Source: Clostridia bacterium | Lineage (GTDB): Bacteria > Bacillota > Clostridia > Lachnospirales > WQUN01 | Direction of reading: 5' to 3' | Length of the DNA stretch: 5,463 nucleotides | Assembly (NCBI GenBank): GCA_025997155.1 | Contig: BNUF01000164.1 | Span: 1-5,463, forward strand | Shown here: positions 1-5,113 of the stretch, in pieces | How the letters are laid out: every line of letters begins with the position of its first letter | How positions within the stretch are numbered: position 1 is the stretch's first letter | Program-made: the position numbers and the translations under genes | Notes under the pieces: model-generated | Databases searched by the model: none | Told to the model about the DNA's origin: nothing | Seen by the model: only the letters and a program-made list of their open reading frames with translations

Positions 1-1776
1 TTGGGGGAGTTTTTATGGGCGTGTTTTTCAAAAACGGTGTATGGCAGAACAAAGGGCAGTTGCTTATGGAGTGCAAACAAGGTAACGCGCATATAAGCGT
101 ATATGATTCGGCTCTCGTATCGCGGGACTACAATTCAGCGGAGGTAGGCGCAATCTTAAAAAGGATTGGTGACATTGCCCACAGCGCAAAAATATTGAAC
201 AGTAAGGAAAATTAATATGTCATACTGTATTTATCTTAGGAAATCACGCGCCGACGCTGAAGCCGAAATTCGCGGTGAGGGCGAAACTCTCGCCCGTCAC
301 GAAAACTCCTTAACCTCGTTATCAAAACGCCAAAACCTCAACATAACGCAAATTTACCGAGAAATCGTGTCGGGAGAAACCATAGCCGCACGTCCTGTTA
401 TGCAAACCCTTTTGACCGAGGTTGAGGGCGGTTTTTGGGAGGGCGTTTTGGTTATGGAAGTAGAACGGTTAGCAAGGGGCGACACCATAGACCAAGGCAT
501 TATGGCGCAAGCGTTCAAATATTCTGGAACAAAGATAATCACGCCTTCGAAAACTTACGACCCAAACAATGAATTTGATGAGGAGTATTTTGAGTTTGGG
601 CTATTTATGTCACGGCGAGAATACAAAACGATAAATCGCCGCTTGCAAGCGGGAAGGTTTTCTTCTATAAAAGAGGGCAAGTATGTAGGAAGCGGCGAAC
701 CGTATGGATACACGCGAGTAAAACTCGTGAACCAAAAAGGCTATACCCTTGAAGAAAACCCAAACGAAGCCAATATTATCCGCTTAATTTTTGAATTGTA
801 CACAAAAGGGGAGTTACAAACAGACGGTACGTGCAAGCGGTTAGGTACGGCTATGATAGCTCATTACCTTAATAAACTTAACGCACGACCGAAAAAAGGC
901 GGCTTATGGGTAGTCGGCACGATACGCGATATTTTGATAAACCCTGTATATAACGGCAAAGTACGTTGGAATTTTCGTCCTCAAGAAAAAAAGATACAGG
1001 ACGGCAAAAAAACATTCTCACGCCCGCGTTCCGAAAGGGTACAAGTATTTGACGGACTTCACACCGCGATAATTGATGACGAGACTTGGGAGAACGCCCA
1101 GCATTATATGAGCCAAAATAAAAAACGCCCCGCGACAAAAGAGATTAAAAATCCTCTTGCGGGGTTTGTTTTTTGCGGATTATGCGGACGAAAAATAGTA
1201 CGCCATACATACGCCTTATATGCCAAGGAAGATATACTGATGTGTGCCGTTCCAGAGTGCAAAAATGTCAGTTCCAAATTAAGCGTTGTTGAAAAACACT
1301 TGCTTGACTTGCTTAAAGACTGGCTTGACGGCTATAAAATAGAATGTTCCGCTCCTGTTCCTGGGATAGACTTTGAAGCGATCAAAACTTCCCTTGCCGT
1401 TCTTCAAAAAGAACGCGAAGCATTAGCCTTGCAGTTAAACAACCTTTATGACTTGCTTGAACAGGGTTTATATGATAAAATAACATTCATAAGCCGTTCT
1501 GAAACATTGAAAGAAAAGGCACGGCAAAAACAAAACGATATAGACAAACTTGAAGAACATATACGGCAAAGGCAAGAGGCGGTTAAAAATATGAAGATAA
1601 TCATTCCGCACATCGAAAATATCCTTGACGTGTACGAAGTTTCCGACCCCGCCCTAAAAAACAAATTCTTGCGGGAGGTTATCGACAAGGTAATTTATAC
1701 CAAAACTATAAATTCCCGTTGGCACGGCAGCGAAGACGACTTCAGCCTTGAAGTGTACCCCAAAACGCCGAAATTA
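1..1776 (+). repeat. Left arm of a ~1.8 kb imperfect inverted repeat (recombinase cassette copy 1)
   Basis: This arm is the inverted counterpart of 2060-3844, with position 1 pairing with 3844. It spans the ribosome binding site, the 66-codon gene and almost all of the recombinase gene. The first 215 bases differ from the other copy at about four positions. Divergence stays low for the first ~300 bases of the recombinase gene and then rises clearly from about position 560 onward, except for one identical 60-base stretch near 600-660. Similarity ends at the PKL codons just before the recombinase stop. The left limit of the repeat lies outside the window. Confidence 0.93.
15..215 (+). CDS. 66-residue conserved small protein ahead of large serine recombinase (copy 1), function unknown
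   Basis: I do not recognise this protein as a named family. The ATG at 15 is preceded by a strong GGGGGAG ribosome binding site at about 4-10. The product is 66 residues and soluble, with no signal peptide or membrane segment. Its N-terminal part (MGVFFKNGVW, then LLMECKQGN and ISVYD) looks beta-rich, and its C-terminal part (AEVGAILKRIGDIAHSAKIL) looks helical. The stop codon ends one base before the recombinase ATG, and the recombinase ribosome binding site lies inside this gene, so translation is probably coupled. The same arrangement recurs at 3630-3830 with a single residue change (Ser to Ala in AHSAK). Retention in both copies suggests it works with the recombinase, possibly as a directionality or regulatory factor. 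That role is inference. Confidence 0.8.
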   Translation: MGVFFKNGVWQNKGQLLMECKQGNAHISVYDSALVSRDYNSAEVGAILKRIGDIAHSAKILNSKEN

Positions 1777-1788
1777 GACAGTAAGTAA
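217..1788 (+). CDS. Large serine recombinase (site-specific integrase/resolvase), copy 1
   Basis: This 523-residue protein has the length and domain order of large serine recombinases, which cut and rejoin DNA at att sites through a 5' phosphoserine link. The resolvase-type catalytic domain covers about residues 1-150. The nucleophile is probably Ser10 in YLRKSRAD, with Arg8 beside it, and the active-site arginines are Arg84 and Arg87 in EVERLARGD. A recombinase DNA-binding domain follows at about 158-290. A zinc ribbon follows at about 312-365, with Cys320 and Cys323 (CGLC) and Cys343 and Cys348 (CAVPEC). A charged coiled coil lies at about 385-460, and a conserved tail ends in VYPKTPKL. The ATG sits one base after the upstream small gene, with AAGGAA as ribosome binding site. 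All expected domains and catalytic residues are intact. Element identity and att sites are not visible. Copy 2 lies at 2048-3628. Confidence 0.95.
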   Translation: MSYCIYLRKSRADAEAEIRGEGETLARHENSLTSLSKRQNLNITQIYREIVSGETIAARPVMQTLLTEVEGGFWEGVLVMEVERLARGDTIDQGIMAQAFKYSGTKIITPSKTYDPNNEFDEEYFEFGLFMSRREYKTINRRLQAGRFSSIKEGKYVGSGEPYGYTRVKLVNQKGYTLEENPNEANIIRLIFELYTKGELQTDGTCKRLGTAMIAHYLNKLNARPKKGGLWVVGTIRDILINPVYNGKVRWNFRPQEKKIQDGKKTFSRPRSERVQVFDGLHTAIIDDETWENAQHYMSQNKKRPATKEIKNPLAGFVFCGLCGRKIVRHTYALYAKEDILMCAVPECKNVSSKLSVVEKHLLDLLKDWLDGYKIECSAPVPGIDFEAIKTSLAVLQKEREALALQLNNLYDLLEQGLYDKITFISRSETLKEKARQKQNDIDKLEEHIRQRQEAVKNMKIIIPHIENILDVYEVSDPALKNKFLREVIDKVIYTKTINSRWHGSEDDFSLEVYPKTPKLDSK

Positions 1789-2047
1789 GTCGAAAGGAGC
1801 AAAACTGTGATATGTGAAGAATATAAAGAGTTCGGGTACGCCACAATGACAAATATACCACTATATTGATAAAGTCTGTTGATATGTTTAAGCAAGGCAA
1901 GTCTTTTGTAAGAGATATTATTGAGGCGGACGGTGGAGAAACCGCCTGCAAAGGGCATTACGAGTAATCTTTTATCAGTGTTATACATAAGGTACTAATT
2001 CTTTGGCACACACCTTTTGTAGTTGATAATTTGCCTCAACCTAAGCT
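1789..2047. other. Intergenic region between the convergent recombinases
   Basis: This stretch of about 260 bases separates the two recombinase stop codons and does not belong to the inverted repeat. Apart from the short frames at 1807-1967, the only structure I see is a weak GGCGG/CCGCC stem at 1925-1946, and no T-run follows it. I find no clear bidirectional terminator, so transcripts from the two cassettes may run into each other. The part from 1968 to 2047 shows nothing I can assign. Confidence 0.5.
1807..1967 (+). pseudogene. Possible broken third gene downstream of recombinase copy 1
   Basis: A strong AAAGGAG site (1793-1799) sits 7 bases before a GTG at 1807. That frame gives 20 codons (starting MICEEYKEFG, ending TNIPLY) and stops at 1867-1869. 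From about 1855 a different frame is open with protein-like composition (ILIKSVDMFKQGKSF, then IIEADGGETACKGHYE) and stops at 1965-1967. Loss of one base near 1855-1866 would explain both pieces as a former gene of about 53 codons in the recombinase operon. Alternatively only the 20-residue peptide is made, or neither frame is real. I do not recognise the sequence. No equivalent follows recombinase copy 2. Confidence 0.35.
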
Positions 2048-3628
2048 TTATTTTGTAATCAGTTTGGGCGTTTTGGGATACACTTCAAGGTTAAAATCGT
2101 CCTCACTTCCGTGCCAGCGAGAATTGGTCGTCTTTATATAAATCACCTTATCCACAACTTCGCGCAGAAGTTTGTTTTTTAGAGCGGCTGTTGAATTTTC
2201 ATACACATCAAGGATATTTTCAATATGTGGAATAATTATTTTCATATTCTTTATTGTTTCTTGACGCTGTTGTATGTACTCTTTAAGCTTGTCTATATCC
2301 TCCTGTTTTTGGCGTATCTTTTCGATTAACAATTTAGATCGGTCTATAAATGTCATTTTATCATATAAACCTTGTTCAAGCAAGTCGTGAAGGTTGTTTA
2401 ACTGAAGACTTAAAGTTTCGCGTTCTTTTTGAAGATTGAGCAGAACCGTTTCGGTTGTTTCAAAGTTTGTTCCAAGTACACTTGTATCTGCTTCGGCGCA
2501 TTCTACTTTATAGCCGTCAAGCCAGTCTTTAAGCAGACTAAGCAAATGTTTTTCGACTATGCTAAGTTTAGAGCTTACATTTTTACATTCTGGGATATAG
2601 CACATAAGCGTGTCTGCCTGCTTGCGCTTCGAGTAGCTTCGGCGTATCATCTGCCGACCGCATAATCCGCAAAATATAAGCCCCGCGAGAGGGTTTTTAA
2701 TTTCCCTTGTCGCAGGGCGTTTGTGATTTTGGTTCATATACCCTTGTGCGCTTGTCCATATTTCATTGTTGATGATTGCGGTGTGAAGTCCCTCAAATAC
2801 TTGTACCCTTTCGGAACGCGGACGAGATAATGTTTTTTTGCCGTCCTGTATCTTTTTTTCTTGAGGACGAAAATTCCACCGTACTTTGCCGATGTATACA
2901 GGGTTTATCAAAATGTCACGCACCGTGCCTACTACCCATAAGCCGCCTTTTTTCGGCGACACTTTAAGATTATTAAGGTAATGCGCTATGCTCGGCACTC
3001 CTAAGCGTTTATATGTGCCGTCTGTCTGTAACTCGCCTTTTGTGTACAGCTCAAAAATCAATCGGATAATATTGGCTTCGTCTGGGTTTTCTTCAAGGGT
3101 ATAGCCTTTTTGATTAAATAGTTTTACGCGGTTATATCCGTAAGGAGAACCGCTTCCGACATATTTCCCCTCCTTTATAGAAGAAAACCTTCCCGCTTGC
3201 AAGCGGCGATTTATCGTTTTGTATTCTCGCCGTGACATAAACAGCCCAAACTCAAAGTATTCCTCGTCAAACTCGTTGTTTGGGTCGTAAGTTTTTGAGG
3301 GTGTGATTATCTTTGTTCCAGAATATTTGAACGCCTGCGCCATAATACCTTGGTCTATGGTATCGCCCCTTGCTAACCGTTCTACTTCCATAACCAAAAC
3401 GCCCTCCCAAAAGCCGCCCTCAACCTCGGTCAAAAGGGTTTGCATAACAGGACGTGCGGCTATGGTTTCTCCCGACACGATTTCTCGGTATATTTGCGTT
3501 ATGTTGAGGTTTTGGCGTTTTGATAACGAGGTTAAGGCGTTTTCGTGACGGGCGAGAGTTTCGCCCTCACCGCGAATTTCGGCTTCAGCGTCGGCGCGTG
3601 ATTTCCTAAGATAAATACAGTATGACAT
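2048..3628 (-). CDS. Large serine recombinase (site-specific integrase/resolvase), copy 2
   Basis: This 526-residue paralogue of the protein at 217-1788 is read in the opposite direction. The catalytic domain keeps Arg8, Ser10, Arg84 and Arg87 and matches copy 1 over about the first 160 residues, except for Ser31 becoming Ala. After the GSG at 158-160 the two diverge: EPYGYTRVKLV becomes SPYGYNRVKLF, and changes continue through the recombinase domain, zinc ribbon (CGLC, then CYIPEC) and coiled coil. A 3-residue insertion lies near residue 380. The KNMKIIIPHIENILDVYE block and the RWHGSEDDF tail are shared. The ATG at 3628 lies one base after the upstream small gene. The frame is intact and both catalytic and zinc ligands are present, so it is probably active. 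Differences in the DNA-contacting half suggest different att specificity; that is inference. Confidence 0.95.
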   Translation of the reverse strand: MSYCIYLRKSRADAEAEIRGEGETLARHENALTSLSKRQNLNITQIYREIVSGETIAARPVMQTLLTEVEGGFWEGVLVMEVERLARGDTIDQGIMAQAFKYSGTKIITPSKTYDPNNEFDEEYFEFGLFMSRREYKTINRRLQAGRFSSIKEGKYVGSGSPYGYNRVKLFNQKGYTLEENPDEANIIRLIFELYTKGELQTDGTYKRLGVPSIAHYLNNLKVSPKKGGLWVVGTVRDILINPVYIGKVRWNFRPQEKKIQDGKKTLSRPRSERVQVFEGLHTAIINNEIWTSAQGYMNQNHKRPATREIKNPLAGLIFCGLCGRQMIRRSYSKRKQADTLMCYIPECKNVSSKLSIVEKHLLSLLKDWLDGYKVECAEADTSVLGTNFETTETVLLNLQKERETLSLQLNNLHDLLEQGLYDKMTFIDRSKLLIEKIRQKQEDIDKLKEYIQQRQETIKNMKIIIPHIENILDVYENSTAALKNKLLREVVDKVIYIKTTNSRWHGSEDDFNLEVYPKTPKLITK

Positions 3629-3844
3629 ATTAATTTTCCTTACTGTTCAATATTTTTGCGGCGTGGGCAATGTCGCCAATCCTTTTTAAGATTGCGCCTA
3701 CCTCCGCTGAATTGTAATCCCGCGATACGAGAGCCGAATCATATACGCTTATATGCGCGTTACCTTGTTTGCACTCCATAAGCAACTGCCCTTTGTTCTG
3801 CCATACACCGTTTTTGAAAAACACGCCCATAAAAACTCCCCCAA
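2060..3844 (-). repeat. Right arm of the ~1.8 kb imperfect inverted repeat (recombinase cassette copy 2)
   Basis: This is the inverted counterpart of 1-1776. It is about 9 bases longer because of the 3-codon insertion in the recombinase gene. Many scattered synonymous and non-synonymous differences show that it is a genuine second copy and not an assembly mirror. Similarity stops a few codons before the recombinase stop. The outer edge cannot be set, because copy 1 is cut at the window start. Confidence 0.93.
3630..3830 (-). CDS. 66-residue conserved small protein ahead of large serine recombinase (copy 2), function unknown
   Basis: This protein is identical to the one at 15-215 except for one residue: AHAAK replaces AHSAK, through two base changes. 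Other base differences in the gene are silent, which suggests selection to keep the protein. It has the same GGGGGAG ribosome binding site and the same one-base gap to the recombinase gene. No domain, metal site or signal is recognisable. Its invariant position as first gene of both cassettes suggests a joint role with the recombinase, for example directionality control, or autoregulation of the promoter just upstream. Neither has been shown. Confidence 0.8.
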   Translation of the reverse strand: MGVFFKNGVWQNKGQLLMECKQGNAHISVYDSALVSRDYNSAEVGAILKRIGDIAHAAKILNSKEN

Positions 3845-3847
3845 TCC

Positions 3848-3876
3848 TTTATACAGCATATGAAAAATATCGAAAA
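3848..3876 (-). promoter_or_regulatory. Candidate promoter of recombinase cassette copy 2
   Basis: A TATAAA -10 element lies at 3853-3848 on the minus strand, with a weak TTTTCG 17 bases upstream (3876-3871) as the best -35. Transcription would begin near 3841, giving a leader of about 11 bases that carries the GGGGGAG site. The poor -35 leaves this uncertain. The equivalent region of copy 1 lies outside the window. Confidence 0.35.
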
Positions 3877-3882
3877 TATATC

Positions 3883-3911
3883 TTTTCAAAGCCGCAAAAA
3901 TAAGGTATAAT
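3883..3911 (+). promoter_or_regulatory. Candidate plus-strand promoter ahead of the structured region
   Basis: TTTTCA (3883-3888, four of six matches to the -35 consensus) is followed after 17 bases by a perfect TATAAT (3906-3911). Transcription would start near 3918 and run away from recombinase copy 2 through the hairpin cluster. No plausible protein gene lies downstream on this strand. Confidence 0.5.
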
Positions 3912-3917
3912 ATGTAC

Positions 3918-4107
3918 ATCAAACTGATTTCACAAAGTTACGGCTTCGCCGTCATAATATCTCTCGATATTCCCCCACTGGCATTGTGTGCGGGCAACCC
4001 CTGTTCTTCGGCGTACAGGTTCGGTATGAAGTATCCTTATTGTGTGCCTTGTGAAATATTTGGATTAAATTTTTGTGTTTGCCCTGCCTTGTGACAGGGC
4101 TTTTCCC
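3918..4107 (+). ncRNA. Candidate structured non-coding RNA
   Basis: The region shows a nested fold readable by eye. ATTTCACAA (3927-3935) pairs perfectly with TTGTGAAAT (4049-4057) and encloses three hairpins: ACGGC-ttc-GCCGT (3940-3952), AATATC-tctc-GATATT (3956-3971), and CCTGT with ACAGG (4000-4019). Downstream is a terminator-like hairpin at 4081-4104. A promoter candidate lies just upstream. Short direct repeats also occur: ATTGTGTGC at 3983 and 4039, and GCCTTGTGA at 4046 and 4086. I cannot match it to a known RNA family. The minus strand carries a 74-codon frame (4176-3952) beginning 7 bases after the toxin stop. It lacks a well-spaced ribosome binding site and resembles no family I know, so I prefer the RNA reading. 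A recombinase attachment region or a decayed gene are alternatives. Confidence 0.4.
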
Positions 4108-4113
4108 GTTTTT
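4081..4113 (+). terminator. Probable intrinsic terminator
   Basis: GCCCTG (4081-4086) and CAGGGC (4095-4100) form a perfect 6-bp GC-rich stem with an 8-base loop. TTTT follows at once, then CCCG and five more T's. The T-run is on the plus strand only, so the terminator would serve a plus-strand transcript. Confidence 0.5.
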
Positions 4114-4133
4114 CAAAGTCATTATGTCTATGG

Positions 4134-4172
4134 CTTTGGCAAGCGTCCGATAGTTTCGGGCGAGAGCCAAAG
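4134..4172 (+). other. Long hairpin with symmetric purine internal loop
   Basis: CTTTGGC (4134-4140) pairs with GCCAAAG (4166-4172). Inside, an AAG/AGA internal loop that could form tandem G-A pairs leads to a second 7-bp stem (4144-4150 with 4156-4162, including one T-G wobble) closed by TAGTT. The wobble becomes an A-C mismatch on the minus strand, so the plus-strand RNA folds better. It lies just past the toxin stop codon and could also protect or end the toxin-antitoxin mRNA, although no T-run follows on the minus strand. Confidence 0.45.
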
Positions 4173-4182
4173 GCATTAACCC

Positions 4183-4449
4183 TTAAAATTCATAATGCGA
4201 CCACATACTTATCACCTTAATAATTTTTTCTTCGTCATAGACTTTGTAGACTAAACGGTGTTTGTAGTTTATTCGCCTTGAAATATTTCCCGAAAGCTGC
4301 CCAAGCAGATTTTCAAACGGCGGCGGGTTTTGGTATGGATTTGCTTTTATTATTTCGATAAGTTCTTTCGCCTTTCCGTCTATTTTCGCCGATTTAAGTT
4401 TCGGGATATCCTTCAGCGCGTTTTTTGTAAAAACCACACGATACGTCAC
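4183..4449 (-). CDS. yoeB: YoeB/Txe-family mRNA interferase toxin
   Basis: The 88-residue product is a type II toxin of the RelE/YoeB fold, which cuts mRNA on the ribosome when released from its antitoxin. It aligns almost without gaps to E. coli YoeB. Glu46 (PPFENL), Arg65 (YKHRLVY) and the C-terminal His85-Tyr86 (WSHYEF) occupy the places of the known catalytic Glu46, Arg65, His83 and Tyr84. The SRRI segment and the family HRLVY motif are present, so the toxin should be active. It starts with GTG, overlapping the antitoxin stop by four bases (GTGA). This implies coupled translation, and the weaker start may keep toxin below antitoxin. No promoter of its own is visible. Family assignment is firm. 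Confidence 0.93.
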   Translation of the reverse strand: MTYRVVFTKNALKDIPKLKSAKIDGKAKELIEIIKANPYQNPPPFENLLGQLSGNISRRINYKHRLVYKVYDEEKIIKVISMWSHYEF

Positions 4450-4694
4450 CAGTCAACATCTTCTTCCGAAACGCAATCCTCTATGGGCGATAGGGCGGCC
4501 GACTTGATTTGTTCCGCAAGCCCTGGCACGGAAGAAATTTCTAATGTAGCCATTATGTCGCGGTAATCCCGCTCGCTAAGTATCACTACATTACCGTCTT
4601 TGGTTGTAACGGTAAGCGGCTCGCTCCATTTAGCCGTGTTTTGCAATTGCCCGAATAAATCTTTCCTAAAACTTGTAGCGTTAAGTGTATGCAT
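4446..4694 (-). CDS. yefM: YefM/Phd-family antitoxin
   Basis: The 82-residue antitoxin would bind and neutralise the toxin encoded directly downstream, and repress their shared promoter. The N-terminal part has the Phd/YefM DNA-binding and dimerisation fold: MHTLNATSFRKDLF, then EPLTVTTKDGNVVILSERDY. The C-terminal part (IPxx-type SSVPGLAEQI, then an acidic ISCVSEEDVDW-like tail, here EDCVSEEDVDW) is the segment that in relatives wraps the toxin. The ATG at 4694 has an ideal TAAGGAGG site (4710-4703) eight bases away. Length matches the family. The first 109 bases are also crossed out of frame by the extended reading frame of the upstream regulator, which I consider non-adaptive. Assignment is firm. 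Confidence 0.93.
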   Translation of the reverse strand: MHTLNATSFRKDLFGQLQNTAKWSEPLTVTTKDGNVVILSERDYRDIMATLEISSVPGLAEQIKSAALSPIEDCVSEEDVDW

Positions 4695-4960
4695 ATAACG
4701 CGCCTCCTTATATGTACATTATAGCGTACATTAAAGAATAAATCAAGCGGGTTATTCGTTCTTGAAAAAATATCGTCTATATCCATTCCAAAAAGTTCTG
4801 ATATTTTTCGGGCTTCTTCCAAAGAAAACCGCCGTACCCCCTGCTCTTTTTTGTAGTAGGCGTAAACACTTTTCAAATTTAACAAATTAGCCATTTCGGC
4901 AACAGTAATGTTGTTTTTTTGTCTAATTTGCCTAACTTTATGATAGTTAATAAGAATCAC
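4586..4960 (-). CDS. Small Cro/CI-like helix-turn-helix regulator with apparent frameshifted 3' end
   Basis: Residues 5-65 from the GTG at 4960 form an XRE-type DNA-binding domain: KVRQIRQKNNITVAEMANLL, recognition region LKSVYAYYKKEQG, then FSLEEARKISELFGMDIDDIF. The open frame continues in phase to 4586, giving 124 residues, but everything after DIF reads like non-coding DNA. It crosses the toxin-antitoxin promoter and 109 bases of the antitoxin gene. One extra T in the six-T run (4770-4765) would give DIFFKNE and a stop at 4754-4752, the usual ending of this family, for 69 residues and just short of the toxin-antitoxin -35. I read this as a one-base deletion, read error or slippage site. 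I prefer the GTG because it follows the promoter and an AAAGGAC site 11 bases upstream. The frame can be opened to an ATG at 5059, but that lies upstream of the promoter. Confidence 0.7.
   Translation of the reverse strand: MILINYHKVRQIRQKNNITVAEMANLLNLKSVYAYYKKEQGVRRFSLEEARKISELFGMDIDDIFSRTNNPLDLFFNVRYNVHIRRRVICIHLTLQVLGKIYSGNCKTRLNGASRLPLQPKTVM
4712..4731. promoter_or_regulatory. YefM-type operator: paired TGTAC boxes over the -10
   Basis: A perfect palindrome ATGTACAT (4712-4719, core TGTACA) and a second imperfect box ATGTACG (4731-4725 on the minus strand) are centred 12 bp apart and flank the -10 element. In E. coli, YefM with YoeB represses its operon through two adjacent palindromes with TGTACA cores covering the promoter. 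The arrangement here predicts the same conditional autoregulation. Confidence 0.7.
4718..4746 (-). promoter_or_regulatory. Promoter of the toxin-antitoxin operon
   Basis: TTGATT (4746-4741) and a perfect TATAAT (4723-4718) are separated by 17 bases. The start would fall near 4711, giving a leader of about 17 bases with the TAAGGAGG site. The promoter lies between the antitoxin start and the expected end of the upstream regulator gene. Confidence 0.8.
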
Positions 4961-4968
4961 CCACCCAC

Positions 4969-5008
4969 TTTGTCCTTTCAGTCCAATAAACATATTATAC
5001 AGGACAAA
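4969..5008. promoter_or_regulatory. Candidate operator: 8-bp inverted repeat around the -10
   Basis: TTTGTCCT (4969-4976) and AGGACAAA (5001-5008) are perfect inverted copies centred 32 bp apart, about three helical turns, on either side of the minus-strand TATAAT. Further GTCC and GGAC boxes occur at 4981 and 5065 (AAAGGAC at 5062-5068). Repeated half-sites between divergent regulators are typical of autoregulated switches. Binding itself is inferred. Confidence 0.35.
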
Positions 5009-5023
5009 AAAAACAAGCCCCAA
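4994..5023 (-). promoter_or_regulatory. Candidate promoter of the minus-strand helix-turn-helix gene
   Basis: A perfect TATAAT lies at 4999-4994 on the minus strand, with TTGGGG (5023-5018) 18 bases upstream as the best -35. Transcription would start near 4987, about 27 bases before the GTG at 4960, which supports that start over the upstream ATGs. Confidence 0.5.
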
Positions 5024-5050
5024 AATACATTTTTTATAAAAAAATGTATT
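5024..5050. repeat. 27-bp AT-rich perfect palindrome in the divergent regulator region
   Basis: Twelve bases on each side (AATACATTTTTT and its exact reverse complement) surround a 3-base centre (ATA). It directly abuts the candidate -35 at 5018-5023. Having only two G-C pairs makes it a weak terminator. It is better viewed as an operator, an UP-like AT-rich element or a cruciform-prone site. Confidence 0.7.
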
Positions 5051-5104
5051 ATTGCCCAAATAAAGGACTATACGCCCTCTTTGTAGAATTTATGAACAAT
5101 TAGG

Positions 5105-5113
5105 TGTTATAAT
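5105..5113 (+). promoter_or_regulatory. Extended -10 promoter of the plus-strand XRE gene
   Basis: TGTTATAAT at 5105-5113 is a full extended -10 (TG, one base, TATAAT). No good -35 is visible at the normal distance, as is common for extended -10 promoters. The start near 5120 would leave a leader of about 11 bases containing AGGTG. Confidence 0.6.

Noticed and set aside
354..1688. Minus-strand open frames of 62-86 codons inside recombinase copy 1, and matching plus-strand frames inside copy 2
   Set aside because: They are antisense shadows of the two recombinase genes, recur in both copies because the copies are homologous, and have no ribosome binding sites or recognisable domains.
1695..1988. 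Two minus-strand frames of 69 and 97 codons across the end of recombinase copy 1
   Set aside because: They overlap the recombinase gene in antisense, have no plausible start signal, and their composition (rich in Leu, Ser, Tyr, Ile) is typical of non-coding frames.
1..3844. Inverted duplication as an assembly or chimera artefact
   Set aside because: The arms differ at many silent and coding positions, and copy 2 has a 9-base insertion, which an artefactual mirror of one molecule would not show.
3912..4094. Plus-strand 60-codon frame with many cysteines
   Set aside because: No ribosome binding site precedes it, its start overlaps the TATAAT, and the sequence is better explained by nested RNA hairpins.
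3952..4176. Minus-strand 74-codon frame just after the toxin gene
   Set aside because: AAGGG lies only three bases from its ATG, the product resembles no family I know, and its sequence contains the complete hairpin set. I kept it only as an alternative in the RNA entry.
4330..4566. Plus-strand 78-codon frame across the toxin-antitoxin junction
   Set aside because: It is antisense to two well-supported genes and has no domain or start signal.
4961..5059. N-terminal extension of the minus-strand regulator with a hydrophobic stretch that could suggest a membrane anchor
   Set aside because: The extra codons cover the candidate promoter and an AT-rich palindrome, so the hydrophobic run is a by-product of T-rich DNA.
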